Assembly (NCBI RefSeq): GCF_900115715.1
Contig: NZ_FOXM01000025.1
Span: forward strand, 1 to 39,963
Direction: 5' to 3'
Length of the DNA: 39,963 nt
Source of the DNA: Geopseudomonas sagittaria
GTDB taxonomy: Bacteria > Pseudomonadota > Gammaproteobacteria > Pseudomonadales > Pseudomonadaceae
Both the position numbers and the translations under genes were made by a program. Of the stretch, positions 25,064 to 32,748 are shown in pieces. Below the pieces are notes generated by a model. That model was not told the origin of the DNA. It worked only from the letters and a program-made list of their open reading frames with translations, and ran no database searches. Each line of letters opens with the position of its first letter. Within the stretch, counting starts at the first letter, position 1.

Positions 25064-25450
25064 ATGCTTACCCCCAAACAGATCCAGGCCCAGATGGCCC
25101 TCTACGTGCAGCTGGTGGATGCCGGCGATATCGACGGCATCCTGGCGCTGTATGCCGCCGATGCCACGGTCGAGGACCCGGTGGGCACACCGGTGCACCA
25201 GGGTATCGACGCCATCACCCGCTTCTACCGCGAGGGGCTGGCGCGCAGCCGGGCCCGCGCCAGTCTCGACGGCGCCGTCCGCGCCACCCACAACGGCTAC
25301 GGCGCCGTGCCCTTTCGCGTCGAGCTGGACTGGGACGGGCGGCGCTGCTCGATCGAGGTGATCGACGTGATGGAGTTCGACACCGAAGGCTGCATCCGCT
25401 CCATGCGTGCCTACTGGGGCGAGCCCAACCTGACCATGAGGGACCTGTGA
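25064..25450 (+). CDS. ksi: Steroid delta-isomerase (ketosteroid isomerase)
   Basis: This 128-aa enzyme moves the delta-5 double bond of 3-keto-delta-5-steroids to delta-4 by intramolecular proton transfer. It aligns without gaps in its core to the P. putida biotype B enzyme as I recall it: LVDAGDIDGILALYAADATV, EDPVG, RATHNGYGAVPFRVE and VIDVMEFD. The catalytic residues are all present as Tyr14, Asp38 and Asp101 (Tyr16, Asp40 and Asp103 in P. putida numbering). This is the strongest functional marker for steroid metabolism in the window. It follows regulon element 6, and its stop overlaps the next start (TGATG). A related small cyclic enone substrate is a less likely alternative. Confidence 0.92.
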   Translation: MLTPKQIQAQMALYVQLVDAGDIDGILALYAADATVEDPVGTPVHQGIDAITRFYREGLARSRARASLDGAVRATHNGYGAVPFRVELDWDGRRCSIEVIDVMEFDTEGCIRSMRAYWGEPNLTMRDL

Positions 25451-25908
25451 TGAACCTGGAAGCCCGCATTGCCCGCCTGGAGGCACTGGAGGCGATCCAG
25501 CGCCTCAAGCATCGCTATCTCAATGCCTGCGACCTCAAGCAGGTCGAGTCGATCCGCGATTGCTTCGCCGAGGGGGAGATCCTCATCGACTATGGCCCCA
25601 TCGGCACCTTCCGCGACCGCGACAGCTTCGTCGCGGTCTATCGGGAACTGGCCTGCCAGCCGCGGGTGATCGACCTGCACCACGGCGCCAATCCGGAGAT
25701 CTACCTGCTGGGAGAGGATGGGGACGAGGCGGTGGGGCGCTGGGCGCTGTGCTATTGCAACCTTGACGCCGAGACTGGCGCCACCCGCAAGCTGGGCGGC
25801 TTCTACCAGGACCGCTACCGGCGTGTCGACGGGCAGTGGCGCATCGTCGCAACCGCGTTCCGCGGGCACTTCGAAACCAGCGGCGCTAGCCTGCAGCACA
25901 CGCCCTGA
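25450..25908 (+). CDS. SnoaL-like/NTF2-fold protein
   Basis: This 152-aa NTF2-fold protein is co-translated with the isomerase. The N-terminal helices (ARIARLEALEAIQRLKHRYL) and the late strand FYQDRYRRVDGQWRIVATAF are typical of SnoaL-like proteins. A central DLHHGANPEIYLLGEDGDEA could carry active-site His residues. It resembles the NTF2-like protein at 5340 in layout rather than the isomerase. A hydratase/dehydratase or isomerase-like step is possible, but there is no decisive motif. It ends 25 bp before a bidirectional terminator. Confidence 0.78.
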   Translation: MNLEARIARLEALEAIQRLKHRYLNACDLKQVESIRDCFAEGEILIDYGPIGTFRDRDSFVAVYRELACQPRVIDLHHGANPEIYLLGEDGDEAVGRWALCYCNLDAETGATRKLGGFYQDRYRRVDGQWRIVATAFRGHFETSGASLQHTP

Positions 25909-25932
25909 ATGGCGGGATGGCTACGCTGGATG

Positions 25933-25964
25933 AAAAACGGGGATCATCACGATCCCCGTTTTTT
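25933..25964. terminator. Bidirectional Rho-independent terminator
   Basis: AAAAACGGGGATC and GATCCCCGTTTTTT form a perfect stem around ATCAC, with A and T runs on either side. It serves both the isomerase/NTF2 operon (plus) and the convergent SDR at 25970 (minus). Confidence 0.9.
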
Positions 25965-25969
25965 GTTGT

Positions 25970-26743
25970 TCACTCCGCGTTGGCCGCGGCCAGGAAGGCC
26001 GGTGCCTCGCCGCCGCCGTGCACGCAGATGTCCACGCCGCTGACGTAGCTGGCCAGCGGCGAGGCGAGGTACAGGCAGGCGTTGGCGATGTCCTGCGGGC
26101 TGGCCATGCGCTGCAGCGGGATGCTGGCGGCGACCCGCGCGACCCCCTCGGCATCGCCGTAGTGCAGCTCGGCCTGTTCGGTGAGGGTCAGGCCGGCGGT
26201 CACCGCGTTCACCCGCACCCGCGGCGCCCATTCCACCGCCAGCGAACGGGTCAGATTGAGCAGGCCGGCCTTGGCCGCGCCGTAGGCAGCTGTGCCCGGC
26301 GAGGGGCGGATGGCGCTGACGCTGCAGATGTTGATGATCGCGCCGCCGTCTGCCTGCGCCTGCATCACCCGGTTGGCCAGCTGGCAGAGATTGAGCGGCG
26401 CCAGCAGGTTGAGGCGGATGATGGACTCGGAGAAGCGCGGCGAGGCAGTCGCCGCGTCGGCATGCGGCGCGCCGCCGGCGTTGTTGACCAGCACGTCGAG
26501 GCGGCCGTGGCGCTCGACCACCGCCTCGATCAGACGCTGGGCCTGCTCGACGTCGCGCACGTCGCAGGGCACGAAGTGCGCCTGGCGGTCGCCATGGGCC
26601 GGCAGACTGTCTGGCGCGTTGCGCCCGCAGATCACCACCTCGGCGCCGCGCGCGAGAAAGCCCAGGCTGATGCCGCGGCCCACGCCCTTGCCGCCGCCGG
26701 TGACCAGGACCACCTTGCCGCTGAAATCGATCGGATCGTGCAT
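25970..26743 (-). CDS. SDR oxidoreductase
   Basis: This 257-aa short-chain dehydrogenase has TGGGKGVG (about 15-22), NNAGGAP, the catalytic Ser thirteen residues before Tyr (SVSAIRPSPGTAAYGAAK) and Lys four after it. The C-terminal VHGGGEAPAFLAA resembles SDRs that act on hydroxyacyl or hydrindane intermediates in steroid catabolism, but I cannot name an orthologue. It is monocistronic behind its own regulon element 7, divergent from the hydrolase. The start at 26743 has GAGGTG as ribosome-binding site. Confidence 0.85.
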   Translation of the reverse strand: MHDPIDFSGKVVLVTGGGKGVGRGISLGFLARGAEVVICGRNAPDSLPAHGDRQAHFVPCDVRDVEQAQRLIEAVVERHGRLDVLVNNAGGAPHADAATASPRFSESIIRLNLLAPLNLCQLANRVMQAQADGGAIINICSVSAIRPSPGTAAYGAAKAGLLNLTRSLAVEWAPRVRVNAVTAGLTLTEQAELHYGDAEGVARVAASIPLQRMASPQDIANACLYLASPLASYVSGVDICVHGGGEAPAFLAAANAE

Positions 26744-26805
26744 GCTTCACCTCATTAACCAGTCGCTGATGCCGCCAAGGCTAACGGGGCAGGGCGACGG
26801 CGCCT

Positions 26806-26821
26806 TCGTCCGAAAGGACTC
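26806..26821 (-). promoter_or_regulatory. Regulon element 7 (GAGTCCTTTCGGACGA) before the SDR
   Basis: On the minus strand, only the first base departs from the consensus. The -10 TAGCCT lies at 26778-26783, with 22 bp between. It lies 12 bp from element 8, which faces the other way. Confidence 0.7.
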
Positions 26822-26833
26822 GGCGCCGCAGCT

Positions 26834-26849
26834 TAGTCTCCTCGGACGA
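26834..26849 (+). promoter_or_regulatory. Regulon element 8 (TAGTCTCCTCGGACGA) with -10 GATAAT
   Basis: This is the best promoter of the set: it matches the consensus fully, and GATAAT at 26872-26877 follows after 22 bp. It drives the hydrolase at 26911 with a leader of about 27 nt. Confidence 0.78.
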
Positions 26850-26910
26850 TTCCGCTGCAGAACCCCCTTCGGATAATGCCTTTTCCGACAACAAGACGGG
26901 GAGGGCCGCC

Positions 26911-27783
26911 ATGGGCGCGCTACCGCAAGGGCGATTCGTGACGCTGAACGATGGGCTGCAGCTGCATTATCTTGAGGCCGGCTTTCCGGAGGCCGGCTGT
27001 CCGGAGGCCGGCTACCCGGAGGTCGGCTCTGGCGAGCCGGTGGTGTTCATCCACGGCAGCGGGCCGGGCGCCAGCGGCCACAGCAACTTCAAGCAGAACT
27101 ACCCGGTGTTCGCCGCCGCCGGCTACCGGGTGATCGTGCCCGACCTGCCGGGCTACGGCGCCTCGGACAAGCCGGAAACCGTCTACGACCTGGACTTCTT
27201 CGTCAATGCCCTGAGCGGCCTGCTCGATGCGCTGGACATCCCGCGCTGCGTGCTGGTCGGCAACTCGCTGGGTGGCGCCATCGCCCTCAAGCTGGCGCTG
27301 GACCAGCCGCAGCGGGTCAGCAGGCTGATCCTCATGGCGCCCGGTGGGCTGATGGAGAAGGAGCAGTACTACCAGCAGATGGAAGGCATCCAGAAGATGG
27401 GCGCCGCCTTCGCCAACGGCGAACTGAACGACGCCGCCGGCATGCGCCGCCTGCTCGGCCTGCAGCTGTACGATGCCAGCGGGATCAGCGACGAGACGGT
27501 CGAAGAGCGGGTCGCCGTGGTCCTCCAGCAGCCGCGCTGCGTGCTGTCCACCATGCAGGTGCCGAACCTGGCACCGCGCCTGTCCGAGCTGCAGTGCCCG
27601 ATCCTCGGCTTCTGGGGGGTGAACGACAAGTTCTGCCCGGCCTCCGGGGCGCAGACCCTGATGGATGCCTGCCGCAACATCCGCTTCGTGCTGCTCAGCG
27701 AGTGCGGTCACTGGGTGATGGTCGAGCACCGCGAGCTGTTCAACCGCACCTGCCTGGACTTCCTGGCCGAAGGCAGGCAATAA
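26911..27783 (+). CDS. Alpha/beta hydrolase, meta-cleavage-product (HsaD/TesD/BphD) type
   Basis: This 290-aa hydrolase resembles the C-C bond hydrolases HsaD, TesD and BphD, which cut ring-opened vinylogous diketones. Family marks are HGSGPGASGHSNF (48-60, oxyanion region), PDLPGYGASDKPE and GNSLGG with Ser119 (117-122). The acid is Asp239 (FWGVNDKF) and the base is His267 (ECGHW). Spacing of the triad agrees with HsaD. An unusual feature is four tandem copies of a 15-bp unit (26974-27033) encoding EAGxP pentapeptides, inserted before the first core strand. It has its own regulon promoter and no extradiol dioxygenase beside it, so the natural substrate may be a non-aromatic diketone or an ester. 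Confidence 0.87.
   Translation: MGALPQGRFVTLNDGLQLHYLEAGFPEAGCPEAGYPEVGSGEPVVFIHGSGPGASGHSNFKQNYPVFAAAGYRVIVPDLPGYGASDKPETVYDLDFFVNALSGLLDALDIPRCVLVGNSLGGAIALKLALDQPQRVSRLILMAPGGLMEKEQYYQQMEGIQKMGAAFANGELNDAAGMRRLLGLQLYDASGISDETVEERVAVVLQQPRCVLSTMQVPNLAPRLSELQCPILGFWGVNDKFCPASGAQTLMDACRNIRFVLLSECGHWVMVEHRELFNRTCLDFLAEGRQ
26974..27033 (+). repeat. Four tandem 15-bp units inside the hydrolase gene
   Basis: The unit is GAGGCCGGCTNNCCG, with a last degenerate copy (GAGGTCGGCTCTGGC). It codes EAGFP-EAGCP-EAGYP-EVGSG in frame. Family members usually have a single EAG turn here, so this is probably a slippage expansion on the protein surface. Confidence 0.8.
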
Positions 27784-27790
27784 GCAAAGC

Positions 27791-27826
27791 CTGTAGCGCT
27801 AGTGGATCGCTCCACTGGCGCTACAG
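27791..27826. repeat. Long hairpin after the hydrolase gene
   Basis: CTGTAGCGCTAGTGGA pairs with TCCACTGGCGCTACAG (one mismatch) around TCGC, 8 bp after the stop. No T-run follows. It resembles a Pseudomonas extragenic palindrome and may act as transcript end or stabiliser. Confidence 0.65.
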
Positions 27827-27886
27827 GTTGTTCCGGTCTGTGTGGCTATGTGTTGCTAAGGCACCCTGCATGGGGCACGTAGCCTT

Positions 27887-27942
27887 GTAGGGTGGGCTTT
27901 AGCCCACGCTGACCTCCGTTGGTGGGCTAAAGCCCACCCTAC
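27887..27942. repeat. Perfect 21-bp inverted repeat
   Basis: GTAGGGTGGGCTTTAGCCCAC at 27887-27907 is repeated exactly as its reverse complement at 27922-27942. Each arm also contains an internal palindrome (GTGGGCTTTAGCCCAC). This is a second class of dispersed extragenic repeat, between the convergent hydrolase and monooxygenase genes. Confidence 0.8.
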
Positions 27943-28008
27943 GGGCTGGCGCTGCAGGCGGGAGTCCGCGGCCCGATCGGGCAGCGGACTTCCGGGTTCT
28001 CCGAGTGA

Positions 28009-29142
28009 TCAGCCCTGCGCCTGCTTGTTGCGGAAGTAGGGGATGACCTTCTCGCCGATGTTCTTCAGCGTCTCCAGCTGCGCCCACTGCGGCACGGTAC
28101 CCATCTGGCAGATGAACAGGATCTCGTCGGCGCCGGCGTCGATCAGGCGCTGTACGTAGCCGATGCAGTCCTCGACGGTGCCGTAGGCGTGGTTGGGGTT
28201 CATCATCGCCTGAGTCGGGTCGGAGAAGTCCACGGTCACCTCCTCGGAGGCGAAGCGCGACTTGATCACCGCCTGGCCGTTGCCGTCGACGAAGGTGTCG
28301 TCCTTCCACTTCTCCGGGTCCGGGCGCTCGCCGCCGGCGTACCAGTAGGCCAGCGACTCCATGAAGTAGCGCTGGCCGCGGATGCCGATGGCGCGCGCCT
28401 TGTCGTTGTCTTCGAGGACGATGGCCGGGCACAGCGCGGCGATGTGGCGGTTCGGACGGAAGCCGACCTGGTTCTTCTCGTTACGGTTGTCCCAGGCCTC
28501 GTGGTACACGGCCACCTTCTTGGCGATCTCGTCCGGGCCGCCGAAGCCCAGCACCAGCGCGCCCATGCCGCGGCCGCCGGCGTTCTTCAGCGATTCGGTG
28601 TTGGTGCAGGCCAGGTACATCGGCGGGTGCGGGTCCTGGTACGGCTTGGGATGGATCGGCCGCTTGGGGATCTTGATGAAGTCGCCGTGATGCTCGATCT
28701 CGTCCTGCACGAACATCTTCGGGATCAGGTACATCGCCTCGTCGATCTGCGGATGCAGGGTGGCCAGGTCGTAGCCGAAGGTGCCGGCTTCCTGCTGGGT
28801 GCCGCCCTTGCCGACGCCGAAGTGCACGCGGCCCTTGGACAGCAGGTCGAGGGTGGCGATGCGCTCGGCCACCTTGACCGGATGGTTCATTGCCGGCGGC
28901 AGGCACACCACGCCGTGGCCGATGCCGATGCGCTCGGTCTTGCCGGCGACGAAGGCCAGCATGGTTTCCGGCGCGGACATGTGCGAGTAGTTGGTCAGGG
29001 CGGTGTGCTCGACGCACCAGAAGGTGTCGAAGCCGAGCTTGTCGGCCAGTACGGCCTGCTCGACGGTCTCGTCGAACACGCGGCGGTCGCCCTCGCGGGA
29101 GGCGTCGAGCGTCTGTGCTTCGTAGATCAGGGAGAATTTCAT
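28009..29142 (-). CDS. Luciferase-like FMN-dependent monooxygenase
   Basis: This 377-aa bacterial-luciferase-family oxygenase uses reduced FMN delivered by a separate reductase. Family marks are the N-terminal strand KFSLIYEAQT, VEQAVLADKLGFDTFWCVEH, TERIGIGHGVVCLPPAMNHP, AERIATLDLLSKGRVHFGVG and the late DAGADEILFICQMG. Relatives include the Baeyer-Villiger diketocamphane monooxygenases and various hydroxylases. The flavin reductase at 29412, divergent and under the same regulon, is the natural partner. A ring ketone produced by the SDRs would be a suitable substrate, but oxygenation type is inferred. The start at 29142 has AAGGGG upstream. Confidence 0.88.
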   Translation of the reverse strand: MKFSLIYEAQTLDASREGDRRVFDETVEQAVLADKLGFDTFWCVEHTALTNYSHMSAPETMLAFVAGKTERIGIGHGVVCLPPAMNHPVKVAERIATLDLLSKGRVHFGVGKGGTQQEAGTFGYDLATLHPQIDEAMYLIPKMFVQDEIEHHGDFIKIPKRPIHPKPYQDPHPPMYLACTNTESLKNAGGRGMGALVLGFGGPDEIAKKVAVYHEAWDNRNEKNQVGFRPNRHIAALCPAIVLEDNDKARAIGIRGQRYFMESLAYWYAGGERPDPEKWKDDTFVDGNGQAVIKSRFASEEVTVDFSDPTQAMMNPNHAYGTVEDCIGYVQRLIDAGADEILFICQMGTVPQWAQLETLKNIGEKVIPYFRNKQAQG

Positions 29143-29227
29143 GCGCTACCCCTTGTTGTTATCGGGTTGGTCGGCCCGGTGATACCGGATCTCGGGCGCA
29201 TGGTCGGAAATGAAGGAAGGGGCAGAT

Positions 29228-29243
29228 ACATCCGATCAGACTA
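29228..29243 (-). promoter_or_regulatory. Regulon element 9 (TAGTCTGATCGGATGT) before the monooxygenase
   Basis: The right half is weaker (GGATGT). The -10-like GACCAT lies at 29200-29205, with 22 bp between. This is one of two oppositely oriented elements in the monooxygenase/reductase intergenic region. Confidence 0.6.
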
Positions 29244-29334
29244 GCCAATTCGGCCCGCCGCCCATGCCGGGGTTGGCCCGTCCGCGCGGACCCCAGAGCG
29301 GGCGGGAATCGGCTGGCGGAGCACCAATTCTTGC

Positions 29335-29350
29335 TAGTCCCATGGGACGA
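29335..29350 (+). promoter_or_regulatory. Regulon element 10 (TAGTCCCATGGGACGA) with -10 AAGAAT
   Basis: This is a near-palindromic, full consensus match. AAGAAT lies at 29373-29378 after 22 bp. It drives the flavin reductase-SDR-SDR-SDR operon, with a leader of about 27 nt containing GAGGAGG. Confidence 0.75.
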
Positions 29351-29411
29351 TGCCGGTCGTTTGACCCAGGTCAAGAATCGGCCCGACACAACCCACGAGG
29401 AGGGCCGAGCC

Positions 29412-29924
29412 ATGAGCCAGACCGACCTGAAATCCCAGATGCTCCAGGCGATGCGTCGCCTGGCCAAGTCGGTGACCATCATCACCACCAGCAATGGCCG
29501 CGAGCGCTTCGCCATGGCCGCCACGGCGGTCGACTCGCTGTCCACCGAGCCGCCGTCGCTGCTGATCTGCGTGAACCAGAGCGCCTCGCTGCACGCTGTG
29601 CTGGATGCGGGCGCCGACTTCTGCGTGAACATCCTCGGCCACCAGCAGGAGTACCTGTCGCACCTGTGCAGCGGGCCGATCAAGGGCGAGGGGCGCTTCC
29701 AGCAGGGCCACTGGCAGACCAGCGCTGCGGGAACCCCTTACCTGGCCGACGCCCAGGCGGCGATCCTCTGCAAACAGGACGGCAAGTTCCGCTACGGCAC
29801 CCACACGGTGTTCATCGGCCGCATCGAGCAGATCCATCACCACGGCGAGATCAGCCCGCTGGTCTACGTGGACGGCACCTACACCACCACGGCGGCGACC
29901 CTGCCGCTGGCCGCGGCCAGCTGA
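29412..29924 (+). CDS. Flavin reductase of a two-component monooxygenase
   Basis: This 170-aa FMN-binding split-barrel protein is of the HpaC/HsaB flavin reductase family. It begins MLQAMRRLAKSVTIITTSNG after the first few residues, with MAATAVDSLSTEPPSLLICV as flavin-binding strand and turn, then VLDAGADFCVNILG and GTHTVFIGRIEQI. It would supply reduced flavin to the divergent luciferase-like oxygenase. The ATG at 29412 was chosen over an in-frame upstream one at 29331 because a strong GAGGAGG precedes it and the upstream codons overlap the promoter element. It heads an operon with three SDRs. Confidence 0.87.
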   Translation: MSQTDLKSQMLQAMRRLAKSVTIITTSNGRERFAMAATAVDSLSTEPPSLLICVNQSASLHAVLDAGADFCVNILGHQQEYLSHLCSGPIKGEGRFQQGHWQTSAAGTPYLADAQAAILCKQDGKFRYGTHTVFIGRIEQIHHHGEISPLVYVDGTYTTTAATLPLAAAS

Positions 29925-30005
29925 GCCGCGCCCGCCCAATCCCGGGGCGGGGCCTGCCTGCGCAGCACGCTGCGCAGGGCGTCCCGCCCGATCCGAGGAA
30001 TTCCC

Positions 30006-30833
30006 ATGAGACTTGCTGACAAGGTCGCGCTGGTCACCGGCGCCGGCTCGGGGATCGGCCGCGCCACCGCCGAGCTGTTCGCCGCCGAGGGCGCCCGCGT
30101 GGTACTGGCGGACATCGACGAGGCAGCGGCGCGCCGGGTGCTGGAGAGCCTGCCGGCCGGCAGCGACGGCTTGGCCTGGGGCTGCGACATCGCCAACGGC
30201 GCCGCCGTGGAGCGGCTGTTCGCCGCAGTCGAGCGGCGCTACGGCCGCCTCGACGTGCTGGTCAACAACGCAGGACTGGGCCAGGTGCCCGGCGACGGCT
30301 TCGAGCACTACCAGCAGCGCATGGCCCAACGCAACGCGCAGCTGGCGGTCGGGCAGACGCCCGACGTGTTCACCGACATGATCGTCGACCTGACCGACGC
30401 CGGCTGGCAGCGCCTGCTCGCCATCAACGTCGACGGCGCCTTCTACTGCAGCCGCGCGGCGGTGCGCCTGATGATCGCCAGCGGCCGAAAGGGCTCGATC
30501 GTCAACGTCGCCAGCCTGTCGGCGCTGAGCGGCGAGGGGCCGCTGGCCTACTGCACGGCCAAGGCCGCCATGCTCGGCATGACCAAGTGCCTGGCCCGCG
30601 ACCTCGGCCCGCGCGGCATCCGGGTCAACGCGGTGTGCCCGGGGCCGACCCGCACGCCGATCATGCAGTCGATCTCCGCCGAGTGGGTGCAGGCGCTGGA
30701 GCGTGCCATCCCGCTCGGGCACATGCTCGAGCCCGAGGAGATCGCCCGGACCAACCTGTTCCTGGCCAGCGACGAATCCAGCGCCTTCACCGGCCAGACC
30801 CTCGCCGCCAGTGGCGGCATGTTGATGCTTTGA
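30006..30833 (+). CDS. SDR oxidoreductase (long variant)
   Basis: This 275-aa short-chain dehydrogenase has TGAGSGIG (about 11-18), Asp at the end of beta-2 (LADID, NAD preference), NNAG and the active site [17 protein letters not shown]. Compared with classical SDRs it has about 20 extra residues after NNAG ([20 protein letters not shown]), which probably shape the substrate pocket. The Ser-Tyr distance is one residue shorter than in the other SDRs here. It follows the flavin reductase after 81 bp and precedes the next SDR by 14 bp with AAGGAG. Its substrate is unknown. Confidence 0.85.
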   Translation: MRLADKVALVTGAGSGIGRATAELFAAEGARVVLADIDEAAARRVLESLPAGSDGLAWGCDIANGAAVERLFAAVERRYGRLDVLVNNAGLGQVPGDGFEHYQQRMAQRNAQLAVGQTPDVFTDMIVDLTDAGWQRLLAINVDGAFYCSRAAVRLMIASGRKGSIVNVASLSALSGEGPLAYCTAKAAMLGMTKCLARDLGPRGIRVNAVCPGPTRTPIMQSISAEWVQALERAIPLGHMLEPEEIARTNLFLASDESSAFTGQTLAASGGMLML

Positions 30834-30847
30834 TAAGGAGAACGACC

Positions 30848-31657
30848 ATGAGTGTGAGCATGCAGGACAAGGTGGCACTGATCAGCGGTGCCGGTACCGG
30901 CATCGGCGCGGCCGCCGCGCAACTGTTCGCCGCCCAAGGGGCGAAGGTGATGGTCTGCGGGCGCCGCCAGGCCCCGCTGGAAGCCGTGGTGGAGAAGATC
31001 CGCGCGGCCGGCGGCGAGGCCGACTGGGTGCAGGCCGACGTCACCGACGAGGAAGCTATCGACCGCGCGGTGGCGCGTACCGTCGAGCGCTTCGGCCAGC
31101 TCGACGTGATGGTCAACAACGCCGTCAACTACACCTGGGGCCCGCTGGCCCAGCTCAGCACCGAGGACTGGCAGCGCAGCCTGCGCGGCAGCCTCGACGT
31201 GGCCTTCTTCGGCACCCGCGCGGCGTTCCGCGCCATGGCGGGCCGCGGCGGCTCGATCGTCAACCTCGGCTCGGTGGTCGGCCTGCTCGGCAGTCCGGGA
31301 CTGTCCGCCTACGGCGCGGCCAAGGCCGGGGTGCTCAACTTCAGCCGCGCGGCGGCCCTGGAAGGCGCGGCCGAGAACATCCGCGTCAACGTGGTGATTC
31401 CCGGCGTGGTGTGGAGCGAGGGTACCCGCGAGGCGATGCGCAGCGAGCAGATGGCCGCCGGCACCGCCCGCGCCGTACCCATGCGGCGCATCGGCGAGCC
31501 GGTCGAGGTGGCGAATGCCATCCTCTTCCTGGCCTCGGACGCTTCTTCCTATATCACCGGGCAGAGCCTGGTGGTCGACGGCGGCAAGACCTGCGAACTT
31601 AACGTCGGTGCCACCGACTACACCTCGCAGACATCCAGCGAACTCAGAGGAGAATAA
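30848..31657 (+). CDS. SDR oxidoreductase
   Basis: This 269-aa short-chain dehydrogenase has SGAGTGIG near residue 13, Arg-rich CGRRQAP at beta-2 (NADP preference) and NNAV in place of NNAG. The catalytic Ser-Tyr-Lys lies in [21 protein letters not shown]. The C-terminus carries an extra tail after VVDGGK ([20 protein letters not shown]). The ATG at 30848 follows AAGGAG, whereas the longer open frame begins inside the previous gene. It is the second of three consecutive SDRs, which implies several redox steps on alcohols or ketones of one substrate. Confidence 0.85.
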   Translation: MSVSMQDKVALISGAGTGIGAAAAQLFAAQGAKVMVCGRRQAPLEAVVEKIRAAGGEADWVQADVTDEEAIDRAVARTVERFGQLDVMVNNAVNYTWGPLAQLSTEDWQRSLRGSLDVAFFGTRAAFRAMAGRGGSIVNLGSVVGLLGSPGLSAYGAAKAGVLNFSRAAALEGAAENIRVNVVIPGVVWSEGTREAMRSEQMAAGTARAVPMRRIGEPVEVANAILFLASDASSYITGQSLVVDGGKTCELNVGATDYTSQTSSELRGE

Positions 31658-31659
31658 CA

Positions 31660-32424
31660 ATGCACAATCTGCTCAACACGCCGGCCAGCCCGGTACTGGT
31701 CACCGGCGGCGCTTCCGGTATCGGCGAAGCCTGCGCCGAGGCCCTGGCCGCGGTGGGCCGCCCGGTGATCATCTGGGATCTGCAGGAAGAGAAGGCACGC
31801 GCCGTCGCCGCGCGCCTGGCCGAGCAGTACGCGGTGGCTTGCCTCGGCATCGGCATCGACCTGTGCGACGCCGAGGCCATCGCCCCGGCGCTGGCGCGCA
31901 CCCGCGCCGAGCTGGGCGCGCCGGGCGGCCTGGTGCACGCCGCCGGGGTGGTCGACCAGAGCGGCCTGGAGGGGCTCACTGCGGCGCGCTGGGACGCGGT
32001 GCTGAACGTCAACCTGCGCGCCATGGCCCTGCTGGTGCAGGCCATGCTGCCGGACCTGCGCGCCAATCCCGGCTCCTCCGTGGTCGGCATCGCCTCGATC
32101 AACGCCACCCTGGGCAACGGCCTGATTCCGTCCTACAGCGCCTCCAAGGGCGGCATGCTGTCGATGGTGCGCTCGATGGCCGACGCCCTCGGCGCCGACG
32201 GCATCCGCGTCAACTCGGTGTCGCCGGGGCAGATCCTTACGCCGATGGTCGCGCCTATCGCCGCGGCCCATCCGGGCATGTTCGAGCGACGCATCCTGCT
32301 CGGCCGCCTCGGCCAGCCCGAGGAGCTGGGCCGGGTAGTGCGCTTCCTGCTCTCGGACGAGGCCAGCTACATCAACGCCGCCGAGATCGTGGTGGACGGT
32401 GGCAATATCTCTTCGCAGCGCTGA
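31660..32424 (+). CDS. SDR oxidoreductase
   Basis: This 254-aa short-chain dehydrogenase has TGGASGIG near residue 16, Asp at beta-2 (IIWDLQ, NAD preference) and the variant HAAG for NNAG. The active site is SINATLGNGLIPSYSASKGG and the C-terminal EIVVDGGNISSQR is typical. It starts 2 bp after the previous stop behind AGAGGAG, so it is tightly coupled. It is the last gene of the reductase-SDR operon; I see no clear terminator after it. Confidence 0.85.
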   Translation: MHNLLNTPASPVLVTGGASGIGEACAEALAAVGRPVIIWDLQEEKARAVAARLAEQYAVACLGIGIDLCDAEAIAPALARTRAELGAPGGLVHAAGVVDQSGLEGLTAARWDAVLNVNLRAMALLVQAMLPDLRANPGSSVVGIASINATLGNGLIPSYSASKGGMLSMVRSMADALGADGIRVNSVSPGQILTPMVAPIAAAHPGMFERRILLGRLGQPEELGRVVRFLLSDEASYINAAEIVVDGGNISSQR

Positions 32425-32748
32425 ATCAGGGCCAGCCGCTCGGCCGAGGCGCTGATTGCCTGGTGTTGTGAGCCGATGGCCAACTGCAAGGATCCGTTGC
32501 CGTTTTGCACGAGGAGCAGAAGGAAGATAGCAAACCCGCAGAATTGAGGTTCCTACACTGAAGATCCTGCGAGTTTGCAATACCAAGGGGAGTCACGCAT
32601 CAGGAGAGTCAAATATGTCGGCGACGAAGGTATCCAAGTTGCAGTGACCTAGACTGATGGAGACGCCCGGATGGAATTGAGCGACGATCTGAGTAGACGA
32701 GTTACTGGTAGTGGAACCGCAACACAAAACTCCAAAGAGGAAGTGCAG
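32425..32748. other. Intergenic region before the WrbA-like gene
   Basis: These 324 bp have lower GC than the cluster. They contain an 11-of-12 inverted repeat (GCAAACCCGCAG at 32530-32541 and CTGCGAGTTTGC at 32567-32578). No regulon element is present. Short open frames exist but none with a convincing start and ribosome-binding site. Confidence 0.55.

Noticed and set aside
25064-25908. Reading both NTF2-fold proteins as isomerases
   Set aside because: Only the first has the Tyr/Asp/Asp set at the right positions; the second lacks it.
28009-29142. True bioluminescence luciferase
   Set aside because: Only one luciferase-like chain is present, without a luxB partner or fatty-acid reductase genes; the context is catabolic.
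29412-32424. TesA1/HsaB with a normal TesA2/HsaA partner
   Set aside because: No acyl-CoA-dehydrogenase-fold oxygenase of the HsaA type is next to the reductase; the nearest oxygenase is the luciferase-like protein.
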